Below are positions 9,127-18,289 of a DNA stretch of 64,000 nt, one piece after another (positions within the stretch are counted from its first letter, which is position 1; the number at the start of each line of letters is the position of its first letter). Source of the DNA: Bradyrhizobium barranii subsp. apii (GTDB taxonomy: Bacteria; Pseudomonadota; Alphaproteobacteria; Rhizobiales; Xanthobacteraceae). The notes under the pieces were generated by a model. It worked only from the letters and a program-made list of their open reading frames with translations. It did not search any database and was not told the origin of the DNA. The DNA lies in NCBI RefSeq assembly GCF_011516635.5, contig NZ_CP096255.1, positions 9,187,501 through 9,251,500 of the forward strand, read 5' to 3'. The position numbers and the translations under genes were made by a program.

Positions 9127-9724
9127 GACACCTCGCGAGGTCGGCGCGGCACTGACCCGGCGATCGCTCCTGATCGCCGCGCCGGCGATCCTTGTTTCTC
9201 CGCGTGCGAGCCGCGCGCAGGGCGGCAATCCCGCCTGGCCACCGGTGTTCGAGACCGGCCGCAGCCAGTTCACGCAGGTGCGGCCCCGCGCCGCGATGCC
9301 GCCGCTGCGGCTTCAGGACCTGCATGGAAAGGACGCCCTGGTGACGGCGAAGCCGGGACGCATCACGCTCATCAATTTCTGGGCGACGTGGTGCGCGGCC
9401 TGCCGGCTCGATCTGCCCGTGCTCGCAAGCCTCGCCGGATCGCAGCGCGACCAGCTGGATGTCGTAGCGATCTGCACCGACACCAAGGACCTGCGTAAAA
9501 TCCGCACGTTCCTCGGCGGCCTCGCCGTGCAGAACCTCGCCTGCTATGTCGACACGTATGGCGCGGCAGCCGAAGCATCCATCTCGGTCTTCACGCTCAT
9601 AGGCATGCCCATCACCTATCTGGTCGGAACAAGCAACCGCGTCGAAGGCTACATCGCCGGCGCGGCCGAGTGGCTCTCGCCGGCAGGCGCGCGGCTGCTG
9701 ACATTCTATCGCGAACAGGCCTAG
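9119..9724 (+). CDS. TlpA/thioredoxin-like protein, Tat- or Sec-exported
   Basis: 201 residues. The leader has TRRSLLIAAPAILVSPRASRA, a probable twin-arginine signal. The mature domain is thioredoxin-like, with INFWATWCAACRLDLPVL carrying the redox pair WCAAC, and a cis-proline region GMPITYLV. Exported TlpA/ResA-type proteins reduce or transfer disulfides in the periplasm, for example in cytochrome maturation. It is coupled to the DsrE-like gene; together they suggest periplasmic thiol or sulfur chemistry (inference). The ATG at 9119 overlaps the upstream stop. Confidence 0.8.
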   Translation: MRETPREVGAALTRRSLLIAAPAILVSPRASRAQGGNPAWPPVFETGRSQFTQVRPRAAMPPLRLQDLHGKDALVTAKPGRITLINFWATWCAACRLDLPVLASLAGSQRDQLDVVAICTDTKDLRKIRTFLGGLAVQNLACYVDTYGAAAEASISVFTLIGMPITYLVGTSNRVEGYIAGAAEWLSPAGARLLTFYREQA

Positions 9725-9889
9725 AACGAGACAGCCGGCCGCCGCACCGCCGGTTCCGGCGGTCCCTGCTCGACCGCAAACGACGTCAGATTTGCGAGAC
9801 AACCGTCATTGCAAGGTACGGCAGCAAACCATACGCTGCCCATCATCGGCAGCCGCCGTCTGGTCTCGCTTGCATCGGGAGAATTGCGA

Positions 9890-11500
9890 ATGGTTCACGT
9901 CTCGCGACGGAAACTGCTTCAGCTTGCGGCTGTTGCGCCATCGGCACTTCCTCTGGCCTGGACGTCGGTTGTATCTGCTGCGACCGGAAAGAAGACCCTC
10001 AGCGCGGTGATGCAATCGGACCTTCGCGTCACCGACCCTGGCTTCACGACAGCCATCATCACCCGCGACCATGGCTACATGGTCTACGATACGCTGCTCG
10101 GCATCGATTCCAGCTTCAAGGTGCAGCCGCAGATGGCCGACTGGACGGTGTCCGCGGACAAGCTGACCTACACCTTCACCTTGCGCGACGGCCTGAAGTG
10201 GCATGACGGCGCACCGGTGACGGCTGATGATTGCGTGGCCTCGCTGAAGCGCTGGGGTACGAGCGTCGACGGCATGGCGCGCAAGCTGATGGACTTCACC
10301 GCCGGTATCGAAGCCGCGGACGCCAAAACAATCGTCTTCAAGCTGAAGGAGCCCTATGGCCTGGTGCTGGAGACGATCGCCAAGCCATCGTCGGTCTGCG
10401 CCTTCATGATGCCCAAGCGGCTTGCGGAGACCCCGATCACCAGGCAGATTCCCGAGCAGATCGGCTCCGGCCCGTTCAAATTCGTCGCGGCCGAATTCCA
10501 GCCCGGCGTAAAGGCCGTCTACGAAAAGAACACCGACTATGTGCCGCGCAAGGAGCCGGCCGAATGGACCTCGGGCGGCAAGGTGGCCAAGGTCGACCGG
10601 GTCGAGTGGATCACGATGCCGGACGCGCAGACCGCGCTCAACGCGCTGCAGTCAGGCGATGTCGATTTCGTCGAGACGCCGCCGTTCGACATGCTGCCCG
10701 CGCTCGAGTCCAATCCGGACATCAACGTATCCATCCTGAACAAGTTCGGCTTCCAGTCGTTCGGCCGGATGAACTTCCTGCATCCGCCATTCGACAATGT
10801 GAAGATCCGCCGCGCCGCGATGCTGGCGATCAACCAGAAGGACGTACTCGACGCGCAAATTGGCAATCCCAAATACTACAAGCTGTGCGGCGCGTTCTTC
10901 ATCTGCGATACGCCGCTGGCGAGCGACGCCGGCGGCGAGACCCTGATCAAGGGCAACGGCATGGCGGACGCCAGGAAGGCGTTGGCCGAGGCCGGTTATG
11001 ACGGCACGCCCGTGGTGATCCTGGCGCCGACCGATCAGATCCTCCTGAAGGCGCAGCCGGTCGTGGTCGCACAGCTGTTGCGCGACGCCGGCTTCAAGGT
11101 CGATCTGCAGGCGATGGACTGGCAGACCGTGGTCACCCGCCGGGCAATCCAGAAGCCGCCGAAGGAAGGTGGCTGGAACATGTTCTTTACCTACCAGGGC
11201 GCCGCCGACTCCTTGAACCCGCTGGTCAACGTCCCGATGGTCGGCAAGGGCACGAGTGGCGGCTGGTACGGCTGGTCCGAGGACCCCAAGCTCGAGGAGT
11301 TGCGCGATTCCTTTGCCCGCGCGACCTCGCCCGAGGAGCGCAAGAAGATCGCGCTTGAGGTGCAGAAGGAAGCCTACGACCAGGTGATCTACGTCCCGCT
11401 CGGCCAGTTCCAGGCACCGAGCGCCTGGCGCAAATCGCTCACCGGCGTGATCGACGGCCCGGCGACGCCGATGTTCTGGAATGTGGACAAGAACGAGTAG
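9890..11500 (+). CDS. ABC transporter substrate-binding protein, SBP family 5 (peptide/dipeptide type)
   Basis: 536 residues. The leader SRRKLLQLAAVAPSALPLAW has twin arginines and a cleavable A-x-A. The rest is the family 5 periplasmic binding protein: MVYDTLLGIDSSFKVQPQMA, LRDGLKWHDGAPVTADDCVAS, then a long lobe II with MNFLHPPFDNVKIRRAAMLAI. Such proteins bind peptides, nickel or opine-like ligands for ABC import. The start MVHVSRRK at 9890 follows GGGAGA; the open frame begins at 9809. No permease or ATPase gene follows, so it is an orphan binding protein here. Confidence 0.88.
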   Translation: MVHVSRRKLLQLAAVAPSALPLAWTSVVSAATGKKTLSAVMQSDLRVTDPGFTTAIITRDHGYMVYDTLLGIDSSFKVQPQMADWTVSADKLTYTFTLRDGLKWHDGAPVTADDCVASLKRWGTSVDGMARKLMDFTAGIEAADAKTIVFKLKEPYGLVLETIAKPSSVCAFMMPKRLAETPITRQIPEQIGSGPFKFVAAEFQPGVKAVYEKNTDYVPRKEPAEWTSGGKVAKVDRVEWITMPDAQTALNALQSGDVDFVETPPFDMLPALESNPDINVSILNKFGFQSFGRMNFLHPPFDNVKIRRAAMLAINQKDVLDAQIGNPKYYKLCGAFFICDTPLASDAGGETLIKGNGMADARKALAEAGYDGTPVVILAPTDQILLKAQPVVVAQLLRDAGFKVDLQAMDWQTVVTRRAIQKPPKEGGWNMFFTYQGAADSLNPLVNVPMVGKGTSGGWYGWSEDPKLEELRDSFARATSPEERKKIALEVQKEAYDQVIYVPLGQFQAPSAWRKSLTGVIDGPATPMFWNVDKNE

Positions 11501-11503
11501 CTT

Positions 11504-11529
11504 CCTCTCCCCGTTCTCACGGGAAGAGG
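11504..11529. terminator. Hairpin between convergent genes, probable bidirectional terminator
   Basis: CCTCT and CCCGT (with one C between) pair with ACGGG and AGAGG around a TCTC loop: two 5-bp stems separated by one C/A mismatch. It lies in the 36 bases between the stop of the binding-protein gene and the stop of the convergent amidohydrolase remnant. There is no T-tract, so strength is uncertain. Confidence 0.45.
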
Positions 11530-11536
11530 CAAAGCC

Positions 11537-12319
11537 CTAATTCGGATGCCACCAGCGGCCGCCGATCACGACGCCCTCGGAGACGATCTTGCGATCGCCG
11601 ATCAGGTGCTCGCCGACGACGTCCTCATAGTCGAACTGGCCCTGCCTGACCGTAACAAGCGTGGCGTCGCCGACGCTACCGGGCTTGAGGCTGCCGAGCT
11701 CGGGACGCCGCAGCGCCATGGCCGCGTTCACCGTCGAGGCGGCGACGACGTCCGACAGCTCCATGCCCATGCACAGGAATTTCGACATGGTCGTGACCTG
11801 GTCGAACGCCGGGCCGTCGATGCAGAGCTGATGGATGTCGGAAGAGATCGTGTCGGGATAGAAGCCGTTGGCGAGCATCGCGCGCGCGGTCTTGAAGGCG
11901 AACGAGCCCTTGCCGTGGCCGATATCGAACAGCACGCCGCGCTCGCGCGCGTCCAGCACCGCCCTCTTCACTGTGCCTTGCGCGGTCGCCGGCGTGTTGG
12001 GGAAGGGGCGGAACGCATGGGTCAGCACGTCGCCCGGACGCAGGCGGCCCAGCACCTCCTCGTAGCTCGGCGGCGGATGGTCGATATGCGCCATCAGCGG
12101 CATGCCGACCTCGTTCGCGACCTCGAGCGCGATGTCGAGCGGCACGATCCCCGACGTGCCCGAGGAGTGCAGCCCCACGCGCACCTTGATGCCGACGATG
12201 AGGTCGCGGTTGGCATCGGCCACCTTGGCCGCCTCGATCGGGTTCATCAGCCGCAACTCCTCGCTCTCGCCGACCATGATCCGGTGCGAGAACGCACAAC
12301 GCGCGCCAGCGCGGTTCAT
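11537..12319 (-). pseudogene. Amidohydrolase/deacetylase family metallohydrolase, 5'-truncated
   Basis: The remaining ~250 residues match the C-terminal two thirds of dihydroorotase-like deacetylases: VGIKVRVGLHSSG (with the lysine that is carboxylated in the family), MAHIDHPPPS, DVLTHAFRPFPN, DIGHGKGSF and ISSDIHQLCIDGP. The N-terminal part with the metal-binding HxH motif is missing. Family similarity begins at about FSHRIMVGE near 12290, and nothing family-like lies upstream. I therefore read it as the 3' remnant of a gene cut by the arrival of foreign DNA; the boundary with the accessory region is near 12.3 kb. Confidence 0.7.
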
Positions 12320-12497
12320 CTGTTCCTCCTCTTTTGCGAGATTGATCGATCTCAGACTGCGTCCGAGCCTCATCAATCTCTTTATTGGGAGGATAAGCTT
12401 CAGCGCAGCGACTTCCCTAAGACGCGGTTAACGGGAGCTCTGGCGTTTTGCTTCTCAAGCGTGCATAATCGGTTTTTTGCAGAGGAGGATTTACTCC

Positions 12498-12860
12498 ATG
12501 CAACTAAAGCTCAAGCGCTCACAGCGCGCGGGTGGAATGCTGGGTGGAAAGGTCATCTTTGCGCTCGATGCACGCACCGATCTCACGCCCGATGAAAAAG
12601 GATTGGTGAGCAAGTACGGTCTTGGAAAGCTCGTCGTATATGACAGCGAGGCCCGTAAGAAACACGGCGAGGCCGCGTACGGTCATTTCGATGAGGGCGC
12701 AAGCAGCAGCACCGGACGCTCGCTTTGGAAAAGCGCTCGCGGCATCGCCAGCGCCGCGATGATGGCGCTTTCGCTCCGGGTCACAGTCGAAACTTTAATG
12801 AACGGCCACCACATCGAATGCAAGGATCTCGACGAGCTGCTTGGCGCTGAAGCGGCCATC
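12498..12860 (+). pseudogene. Conserved hypothetical protein, 3'-truncated by an IS remnant
   Basis: The frame begins MQLKLKRSQRAGGMLGGKVI and continues as a soluble protein to HIECKDLDELLGAEAA, a pattern I associate with a conserved alphaproteobacterial hypothetical family of about 150 residues. After about residue 121 the frame runs into DNA that matches an IS5-type transposase in another frame, so the last ~30 residues are lost. GAGGAGG lies about ten bases upstream of the ATG. Function unknown. Confidence 0.5.
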
Positions 12861-13233
12861 TTCTGGCGCTGCATGTCACGCCCGCCAACACCGACGATCG
12901 CGCCGAGATTGGCCGGATCGCCAAGACGATTCAGGCAGAGACTGGTCAGAGCGTCGAAGTCGCCTTCGTTGACCAGGGCTACACAGGCGACAAGCCTGCA
13001 ATGGCGGCTGCAGAACACGGCATTGCCCTCGAGGTCATAAAGCTGTCGCAGGCCAAAGCTTCGTGCTGCTCCCAAGGCGATGGGTCGTCGAACGATCCTT
13101 CGCGTGGGCCACACGCTTCCGAAGACTTGTCAAAGACTACGAGCGATGCGCTCAGACCCTCGCCGATCTCCACCTCATCGCTTTCGCATGCATCATGCTC
13201 AAAAACGTCGCTAAACTCGCCGCTGGTTCCTAA
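12860..13233 (+). pseudogene. IS5-type transposase remnant (C-terminal part)
   Basis: Reading across two frames gives LALHVTPANTDDRAEIGRIA, VEVAFVDQGYTGDKPAMAA, then after a one-base shift near 13065 FVLLPRRWVVERSFAW and a C-terminus ending KNVAKLAAGS with TAA at 13231. This is the second half of a DDE transposase of the IS5 type; the first half is missing. It is fused to the truncated hypothetical gene upstream. Confidence 0.7.
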
Positions 13234-13360
13234 CAGCCTCTAGACGGCAGGAAAGGCATCGTCTCTCCACGACTCCCGACTTCGATCCACCGAAGAACAA
13301 AAACGCCGCCACGCCAAGCGATTTCGACTTGTACCTCTGATCCCGTTTCCTGAGCCACTA

Positions 13361-14293
13361 AGTGTCCGACCGAAAAATAAGTTGAGTGATATCAGCGAGT
13401 TCTGATTCCATCGGTGTTGCGAAGCATCAAAGGGATCGAGAATGTGGACTGATATCACCCGGGCACAGTTTGCCCGAGAGGAGCTGCGTTTGCCAAGCGA
13501 CTTGACGGATGCGGAATGGGGCGTGCTGGAGAGGTTGCTTCCTGTGCGGGCCAAGCGCGGGCGGCGCCCGAAATGGAGCTATCGCGACATCGTCGAGGCA
13601 ATACTCTATCTGCTGCGCGGCGGATTGCCGTGGCGCATGCTGCCGCCCACTCTGTTTCCACCAATGACCACGGTGCAGTACTATTTCTACCAATGGCGCG
13701 ACAGCGGATTGTGGCAATCGATCAACCACGCACTCCTGATGCTGGCGCGCGAGGCGATCGGCCGGGAGGCCTCGCCGACGGCCGGCGTGATCGACAGCCA
13801 ATCGGTCAAGACCACGGAAAGTGGCGGCCCTCGCGGCTACGACGCGGGAAAGAAGATCAAGGGTCGAAAGCGCCACATCGTCACCGACACCCAAGGGCTC
13901 CTGGTCGGAGCGATCGTTCACGCTGCCGACGTCCAGGATCGTGACGGCACGCCAGATGTCCTGTGCAGCATTCGCTACCGCTTCCCCTGGCTGCGCCATA
14001 TCTTCGCCGATGGCGGCTATGCCGGCGAAAAGCTCAAGGCGGTGCTGGAAAAGATCGGCCGGTGGACTGTCGAGATCATCAAGCGCTCCGATGCCGCACA
14101 GGGCTTCGAGGTGCTTCCGCGCCGCTGGGTGGTCGAACGAACCTTCGCCTGGCTCGGCCGCAACCGCAGATTGGCCAAGGACTTCGAGCGAACCATCGAA
14201 AGCGCAACTGCCTGGCTCTTCCTCGCCTCTGTCCAACTCATGACAAGGCGCATCGCAGCGATAAAAACAGCAATGCAATTTTGAGTCAGGCTC
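13361..14293 (+). mobile_element. IS5-family insertion sequence, intact transposase
   Basis: About 930 bp holding one full transposase gene. The ends are set from weak inverted similarity between AGTGTCCGACCGAAAAAT at 13361 and the reverse complement of the right end, GAGCCTGACTCAAAATT at 14293. The second element at 17039-17977 has the same size and a comparable left end. Ends are good to perhaps ten bases; I could not define a target duplication. Confidence 0.6.
13442..14284 (+). CDS. IS5 family transposase
   Basis: 280 residues in one uninterrupted frame, MWTDITRAQF to AIKTAMQF. N-terminal DUF4096-like region: LPSDLTDAEWGVLERLLP, then GGLPWRMLP. DDE domain: GVIDSQSVKTTESGG (first Asp), KGRKRHIVTDTQG, FADGGYAGEKL (second Asp), and VVERTFAWLGRNRRLAKDFE (Glu). 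It looks functional, unlike the related broken copy at 17123. Confidence 0.9.
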   Translation: MWTDITRAQFAREELRLPSDLTDAEWGVLERLLPVRAKRGRRPKWSYRDIVEAILYLLRGGLPWRMLPPTLFPPMTTVQYYFYQWRDSGLWQSINHALLMLAREAIGREASPTAGVIDSQSVKTTESGGPRGYDAGKKIKGRKRHIVTDTQGLLVGAIVHAADVQDRDGTPDVLCSIRYRFPWLRHIFADGGYAGEKLKAVLEKIGRWTVEIIKRSDAAQGFEVLPRRWVVERTFAWLGRNRRLAKDFERTIESATAWLFLASVQLMTRRIAAIKTAMQF

Positions 14294-14445
14294 TAAGTAA
14301 CTCTCGCCAATGGTGTCGTCGGCTGATCCAAAGTACGATCTCTGTGCCAACCCAACACGGGTTTTGTGGAGCGGAACCGCATTAAACAGCGAAGCTGCGA
14401 CCTCATCATCGTCGGTCCTCGAACCATCGACCGTGCAAGCGCACG

Positions 14446-15270
14446 TTATTTTGATAACACCTTCCGGTCCGCCTCGAACGCTTCCTGATCTTTCGGGCCT
14501 GCAAGCTCAAACCAAGAGCCGGGTACATACGTGGCGATAAGCTTGGCAAGGAACGATTGTGGCTCCCAATCGTGCCCTTCGCGCTTCTCGAAAATGATGA
14601 CTCCGTCACGGGTGAAATAACTAGGCCCAGGAACATTGCAATCGACCGAAAGCTGAACGCGCCACAGGTCGCCCTCCGAAGTCTGTTGTTCGTCTACCTT
14701 TGGCGAGTAGTGCACTTGAACCGGTTCGCCGATAGTGCAGCGGCCACGCCGCAGAAGATCGCCCAGCTTACCCTGCGCTGTGGTTACGAAGTTGAAGTTT
14801 GCCGGATTATGCAGAAAGCGACGGTTCACGCCGTTTTCGTCGTTTGTTACTTCGTCGGCGATCAGCGAGACTGCGAACGCCTGCCAGCCTAGTTCCATCG
14901 GTTTTGCATAGGGCGTCACAATTTTCATTGTGCCATCGGGCGCCATCTCCCAGGTGACTGTATATTCTTCGTTTGTCTTATCGGCCCGGTGCCTGGCCCA
15001 CGAAAAGATAACTGGCTCTCCCGAGTCGGTCTTTTGACCAACCTCCCATCCCCGAGGAATGAAGTGTGCCACCTTTGCGACCTTAGTGAAGATTTGCTCC
15101 GCTGTCTCACCATCCTGCGCTCGCCATGTTGATTTAACCTTGTCGATAAGGGCGTTGTTTTCGGTACGAACGCCATCGCTCTTACCGGCTAGCCCGGCCG
15201 GCAAAATCAACCATACACCAAAGCCGATACAGAGACAGAGACAGAACCAAAGCACGCGCCTATCGATCAT
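14446..15270 (-). CDS. Hypothetical membrane-anchored or secreted protein
   Basis: 274 residues. The N-terminus MIDRRVLWFCLCLCIGFGVW plus LILPAGLAG is one hydrophobic segment (signal anchor or signal peptide). The remainder is soluble and rich in Trp/Phe, with FIPRGWEVGQK, EYTVTWEMAPDG and VQLSVDCNVPGPSYF. No family is recognised. Base composition is lower in GC than the left flank, as in the rest of 14.4-16.9 kb, which fits horizontal origin. No operon partner. Downstream it ends beside the IS5 element. Confidence 0.6.
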   Translation of the reverse strand: MIDRRVLWFCLCLCIGFGVWLILPAGLAGKSDGVRTENNALIDKVKSTWRAQDGETAEQIFTKVAKVAHFIPRGWEVGQKTDSGEPVIFSWARHRADKTNEEYTVTWEMAPDGTMKIVTPYAKPMELGWQAFAVSLIADEVTNDENGVNRRFLHNPANFNFVTTAQGKLGDLLRRGRCTIGEPVQVHYSPKVDEQQTSEGDLWRVQLSVDCNVPGPSYFTRDGVIIFEKREGHDWEPQSFLAKLIATYVPGSWFELAGPKDQEAFEADRKVLSK

Positions 15271-15641
15271 TTTCCCTTACTCCACATAGCTGAACGTAGC
15301 TGGCCCTTGTATCCGCATCAGATTATATTTTGAGGGAGGCCCGCGAGGCACCTACCAGGATTGATTGGCATCCAAACCAATGCCACTCGCACCGGACGGC
15401 TGGTAATCTGGCGCGTGCGCCAACATTTTTCTGCGGAGCCCCCTCAAGGAGGCCCGTGGCTATTTGACTGGCCGGTCTTTGAACGTACCGGTCGAATGAC
15501 GCCTCGTGTGCCCTGGGTATAAGGAAGCGATGCCATGGCTTGGCGACGAAATACAACTTGCCCAGAGCTGCGGTGTATTGACCCGGCCCGGCGCCCGCCC
15601 ACAGCAGTTTCGTTCTCGGCTGGCCCGGCGAACGGCCCCTG
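15271..15641. other. Intergenic region, no gene seen
   Basis: About 370 bases between divergent hypothetical genes. Short open frames exist on both strands but none has a convincing start, composition or similarity. It must contain the promoters of the 14446-15270 gene (minus) and of the 15642 gene (plus). No repeat or RNA structure was noticed. Confidence 0.4.
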
Positions 15642-15929
15642 ATGCCCCTGGAATTCCATCGTGCAGTCGAAGACATGGAGATATGGAGCGCAAGCAGCGA
15701 CGACTATTCGTTCGTGATCAGCTTCCAGAGCCCCACTGGTCCTGGCTTTTTCGGAAGGTTGGGCTACGTGGCGTCGTGGCGTCCGCTCGACCCGAGCCGT
15801 GGCGCGATCAGGGTTCTAGGCTCGCCCCTCCAAAGCTTCGCTGAGGCCGAGGACGCCTGTAACACCATACTGACTTACCTCAAGGAAGAAACGGATTCCG
15901 CTCCCCCTGGAAAACGTGAGTTTCTCTAA
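15642..15929 (+). CDS. Small hypothetical protein
   Basis: 95 residues, MPLEFHRAVEDMEIWSASSD onward, with YSFVISFQSPTGPGFFGRLG, SWRPLDPSRGAIRVLG and AEAEDACNTILTYLKEE. It reads like a small compact domain of mixed strands and one C-terminal helix. An internal ATG at 15675 is an alternative start. No family recognised; it stands alone in low-GC DNA. Confidence 0.45.
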   Translation: MPLEFHRAVEDMEIWSASSDDYSFVISFQSPTGPGFFGRLGYVASWRPLDPSRGAIRVLGSPLQSFAEAEDACNTILTYLKEETDSAPPGKREFL

Positions 15930-16326
15930 ATGCCGCAATCGCCCCACGTGCCGCCAAGGAAAGCCGTCCGCCACCAATCGAATTTCGCGCAAGGCAATCG
16001 GGCGCCCACGCGACGACCCCATGAGCCGTGCCTCTCTCGATCTCTGTGAGCATCTCGTTGAATTTTTGCGCGACCAGCGCTTTCGCGTTGAATGCCTCTT
16101 CGTAAACTCCGGCGATTCCGATATCTGTTCGTCCGCTGAAAGTACGCTGTTGTGCGTGCGTGTCGCGTTCTGCGTCGCCTCATCCGCCCGTATTTTGTAA
16201 CCTAGCTACAGCGCTGAATATTACCCAGCTCTCTCTAAAGCGGGTGCATACGACAAACCTCTCCGCCTTCTAAACTGTCATTCCCTCGCCCTGACCAGAT
16301 TGGGTCCGCCATTATGATGGTCTCAT
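15930..16326. other. Intergenic region, no gene seen
   Basis: About 400 bases of lower-GC sequence between convergent hypothetical genes. A minus-strand open frame of 85 codons is arginine-rich and lacks a plausible ribosome binding site, so I do not call it. No repeats seen. Confidence 0.35.
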
Positions 16327-16803
16327 CTAGGGTTCTTCGATTCGAAAATACGTTTGCGTGATGTGCGCCGACGTAAGTTGGTAACCTTGCGTTCTGGCCT
16401 CCGAAATATCTGCCAGGCGTCGATCAGAGGGGAGTGTAAGGCGAGAACTGATATTAAAATGAGGATACCTTCCCTTGAGACGAGGATGTATTTCCGCCGC
16501 AACTTCCACGTCTGATGATGAAACGTATCTCCCGCCCCACCTTTCGATGATATGTTTGATTGGGTGAGTACGGCTCAAGAACCTCTTCGTCGTGGTCTGC
16601 GCATCGAGCCACTCATATGCGATCCTGATGCAGTCGTCATGTTGGTGAATATTCTCTTGTCCCTGATAGCGAACTCGCTTCTTGGCTTCCGCTATTTGCT
16701 CGGCGCTGAGCATACGTGGTGGCCTTGTTGGTTGCCCTACCGCAAACACAGCGAATATTCGACGGCTCTGAGGCGCCCGGCGGCGTTCTTTTAGGTTTGG
16801 CAT
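16327..16803 (-). CDS. Conserved hypothetical protein
   Basis: 158 residues. The core LSAEQIAEAKKRVRYQGQEN with HQHDDCIRIAYEWLDAQ and HIIERWGGRYVSSSDVEVAA reads like a family seen in rhizobial plasmids and islands (from memory, not checked). It carries no signal peptide. The C-terminal half (IHPRLKGRYPHFNISSRL) is probably a small beta domain. Start may be MPNLKERRR at 16803 or MLSAEQ further in. Function unknown. Confidence 0.55.
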   Translation of the reverse strand: MPNLKERRRAPQSRRIFAVFAVGQPTRPPRMLSAEQIAEAKKRVRYQGQENIHQHDDCIRIAYEWLDAQTTTKRFLSRTHPIKHIIERWGGRYVSSSDVEVAAEIHPRLKGRYPHFNISSRLTLPSDRRLADISEARTQGYQLTSAHITQTYFRIEEP

Positions 16804-17038
16804 CCTTCCGGCTCGCCCGGATCCATAGCAGCAATGAATATCACTGATCCCTAATCGGAATTACTACCGATACTGGTAGGCTTCCCCGGCGGGCGTCCGC
16901 GACGCCTGGAACGGAAACGTTGTACGGCTTACGTCTAGTTAATCGAGTTCGCAGCCGTGCGTGACCGAGATTGTCTATGTCCTTACGAATGAGACGATGC
17001 TCAGCCATTTGCGGGGATGTTGAGTGCTCTGGGGACTT

Positions 17039-17977
17039 AGTGTCTGTTCCAAAACATGTTGAGTCGAATGAATCGGTTGTGATTCAAGGTGAGCGGCCTG
17101 ATTCGATGGGGACGCGCCGCCAATGTGGACTACCGAGAACCGTGCACGCTACGACCGCAGCCGCCTGCGCTATCCGAGCGACTTGACCGACGAGGAGTGG
17201 GCGCTGATCGCGCCTCGCATCCCGCCGGCCAAGCGCGGCGGCAACAAGCGTACGGTGGACCTGCGCGAGATTGCCAACGGGCTGATGTACATCCTGAGCA
17301 CAGGTTGCCAGTGGCGCGCGATCCCCAAGGACCTGCCGCCGCGCTCGACGCTGTATGGCTACTTCGATCTGTGGAGCTGGAACGGCACGCTCGATAAAAT
17401 TCATCACGCCCTCTATGTCGAATGTCGCGAAAGGGCCGAGCGCGAGGCTTCTCCCACCGCCGCCATCATCGATAGCCAGAGCGTGAAAAGCGCTGAAAAA
17501 GGGGGCCTCATGATCTCCATGGCTACGACGCGGGCAAGAAGATCAAGGGCAAGAAGCGGCACATTCTCGTCGACACGCAAGGCCTCTTGATGCACGCCAT
17601 CGTGCATGCGGCGGACATCCAGGATCGCGACGGCGGCGTGCTCCTGATGGCAACGTTGTTCGGCCTCTATCCCTTTCTTCTGAAGCTCTACGCCGACGGC
17701 GGATATCAAGGGCCACATTTCCAGAAGGGGCTGCGTAGCGCTCTGAAGCGCGTGAACCTCGAAATCGTCAAACGCTCCGATCAGGCTCACCGTTTCGTCG
17801 TCTTGCCCAAACGCTGGATCGTCGAGCGTACCTTTGCCTGGCTCGGGCGATGCCGAAGACTGTCCAAAGATTGGGAATGCTTCAATCACAGGGCGCTCGC
17901 CTTTCTCAAGCTGGCCTCCATCCGACTCATGCTGCGAAAGCTATGCAATCCAAGGTAATCTTTCCGGACAGACTCTT
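17039..17977 (+). mobile_element. IS5-family insertion sequence with a broken transposase
   Basis: About 940 bp. The left end AGTGTCTGTTCCAAAACAT at 17039 and the reverse complement of the right end, GAGTCTGTCCGGAAAGATT near 17977, form imperfect inverted repeats. The single transposase gene is frameshifted. It sits just upstream of the small gene at 18036. Confidence 0.65.
17123..17958 (+). pseudogene. IS5 family transposase, frameshifted
   Basis: The first frame runs MWTTENRARYDRSRLRYPSD to AIIDSQSVKSAEKGG; the second frame continues HDLHGYDAGKKIKGKKRHIL to RLMLRKLCNPR. The switch occurs at 17506-17515 in GGGGGCCTCAT; one extra C would restore a continuous ~278-residue protein. DDE elements are split between the frames: first Asp in IIDSQSVKS, second in YADGGYQGP, Glu in IVERTFAWLGR. 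A programmed frameshift is possible in some IS5 groups, but the position after a C pair fits a simple deletion better. Confidence 0.75.
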
Positions 17978-18035
17978 AAAGGTTCAACGAGCTCGTTGCT
18001 GCTTCGACCTGATCGACACGCGATATTGCCAGCAC

Positions 18036-18263
18036 ATGACCATTTACGCGCCGAGCTTCGATCGACCGCGGCGGTACGCTCTCGCCATGAGCGCACGTAG
18101 ACAACTTCCGCAGTTCATTCACCGTGCCATACCGGATGCAACAGAAACCGAGCTGCTGGAAGCCGCTGAGACGTTTGAGGAGTACATGGACATCGTTTGG
18201 AAAATAATAGAGCGAATTCTTGCTGAGGGCATACGACGCGATTCGCCAACTTCCGATCCTTGA
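18036..18263 (+). CDS. Small hypothetical protein, recombinase-linked
   Basis: 75 residues, MTIYAPSFDRPRRYALAMSA then PDATETELLEAAETFEEYMD and VWKIIERILAEG, a helical C-terminal half. From memory, short proteins with an ATE-ELxEAxETFxxYxxIVWKI pattern precede serine recombinase genes in rhizobial islands, and here a decayed recombinase begins 27 bases downstream. That supports the call, but I cannot verify it. Function unknown. Confidence 0.55.
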   Translation: MTIYAPSFDRPRRYALAMSARRQLPQFIHRAIPDATETELLEAAETFEEYMDIVWKIIERILAEGIRRDSPTSDP

Positions 18264-18289
18264 TTTACATTCGAAATATTCGTCAATGT

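Noticed and set aside
12300..12500. Possible tRNA gene as island attachment site at the boundary
   Set aside because: No cloverleaf-forming sequence or CCA-type 3' end could be recognised.
11546..12595. 349-codon plus-strand frame across the amidohydrolase
   Set aside because: Shadow of the minus-strand gene; begins in its 3' end and shows no motif.
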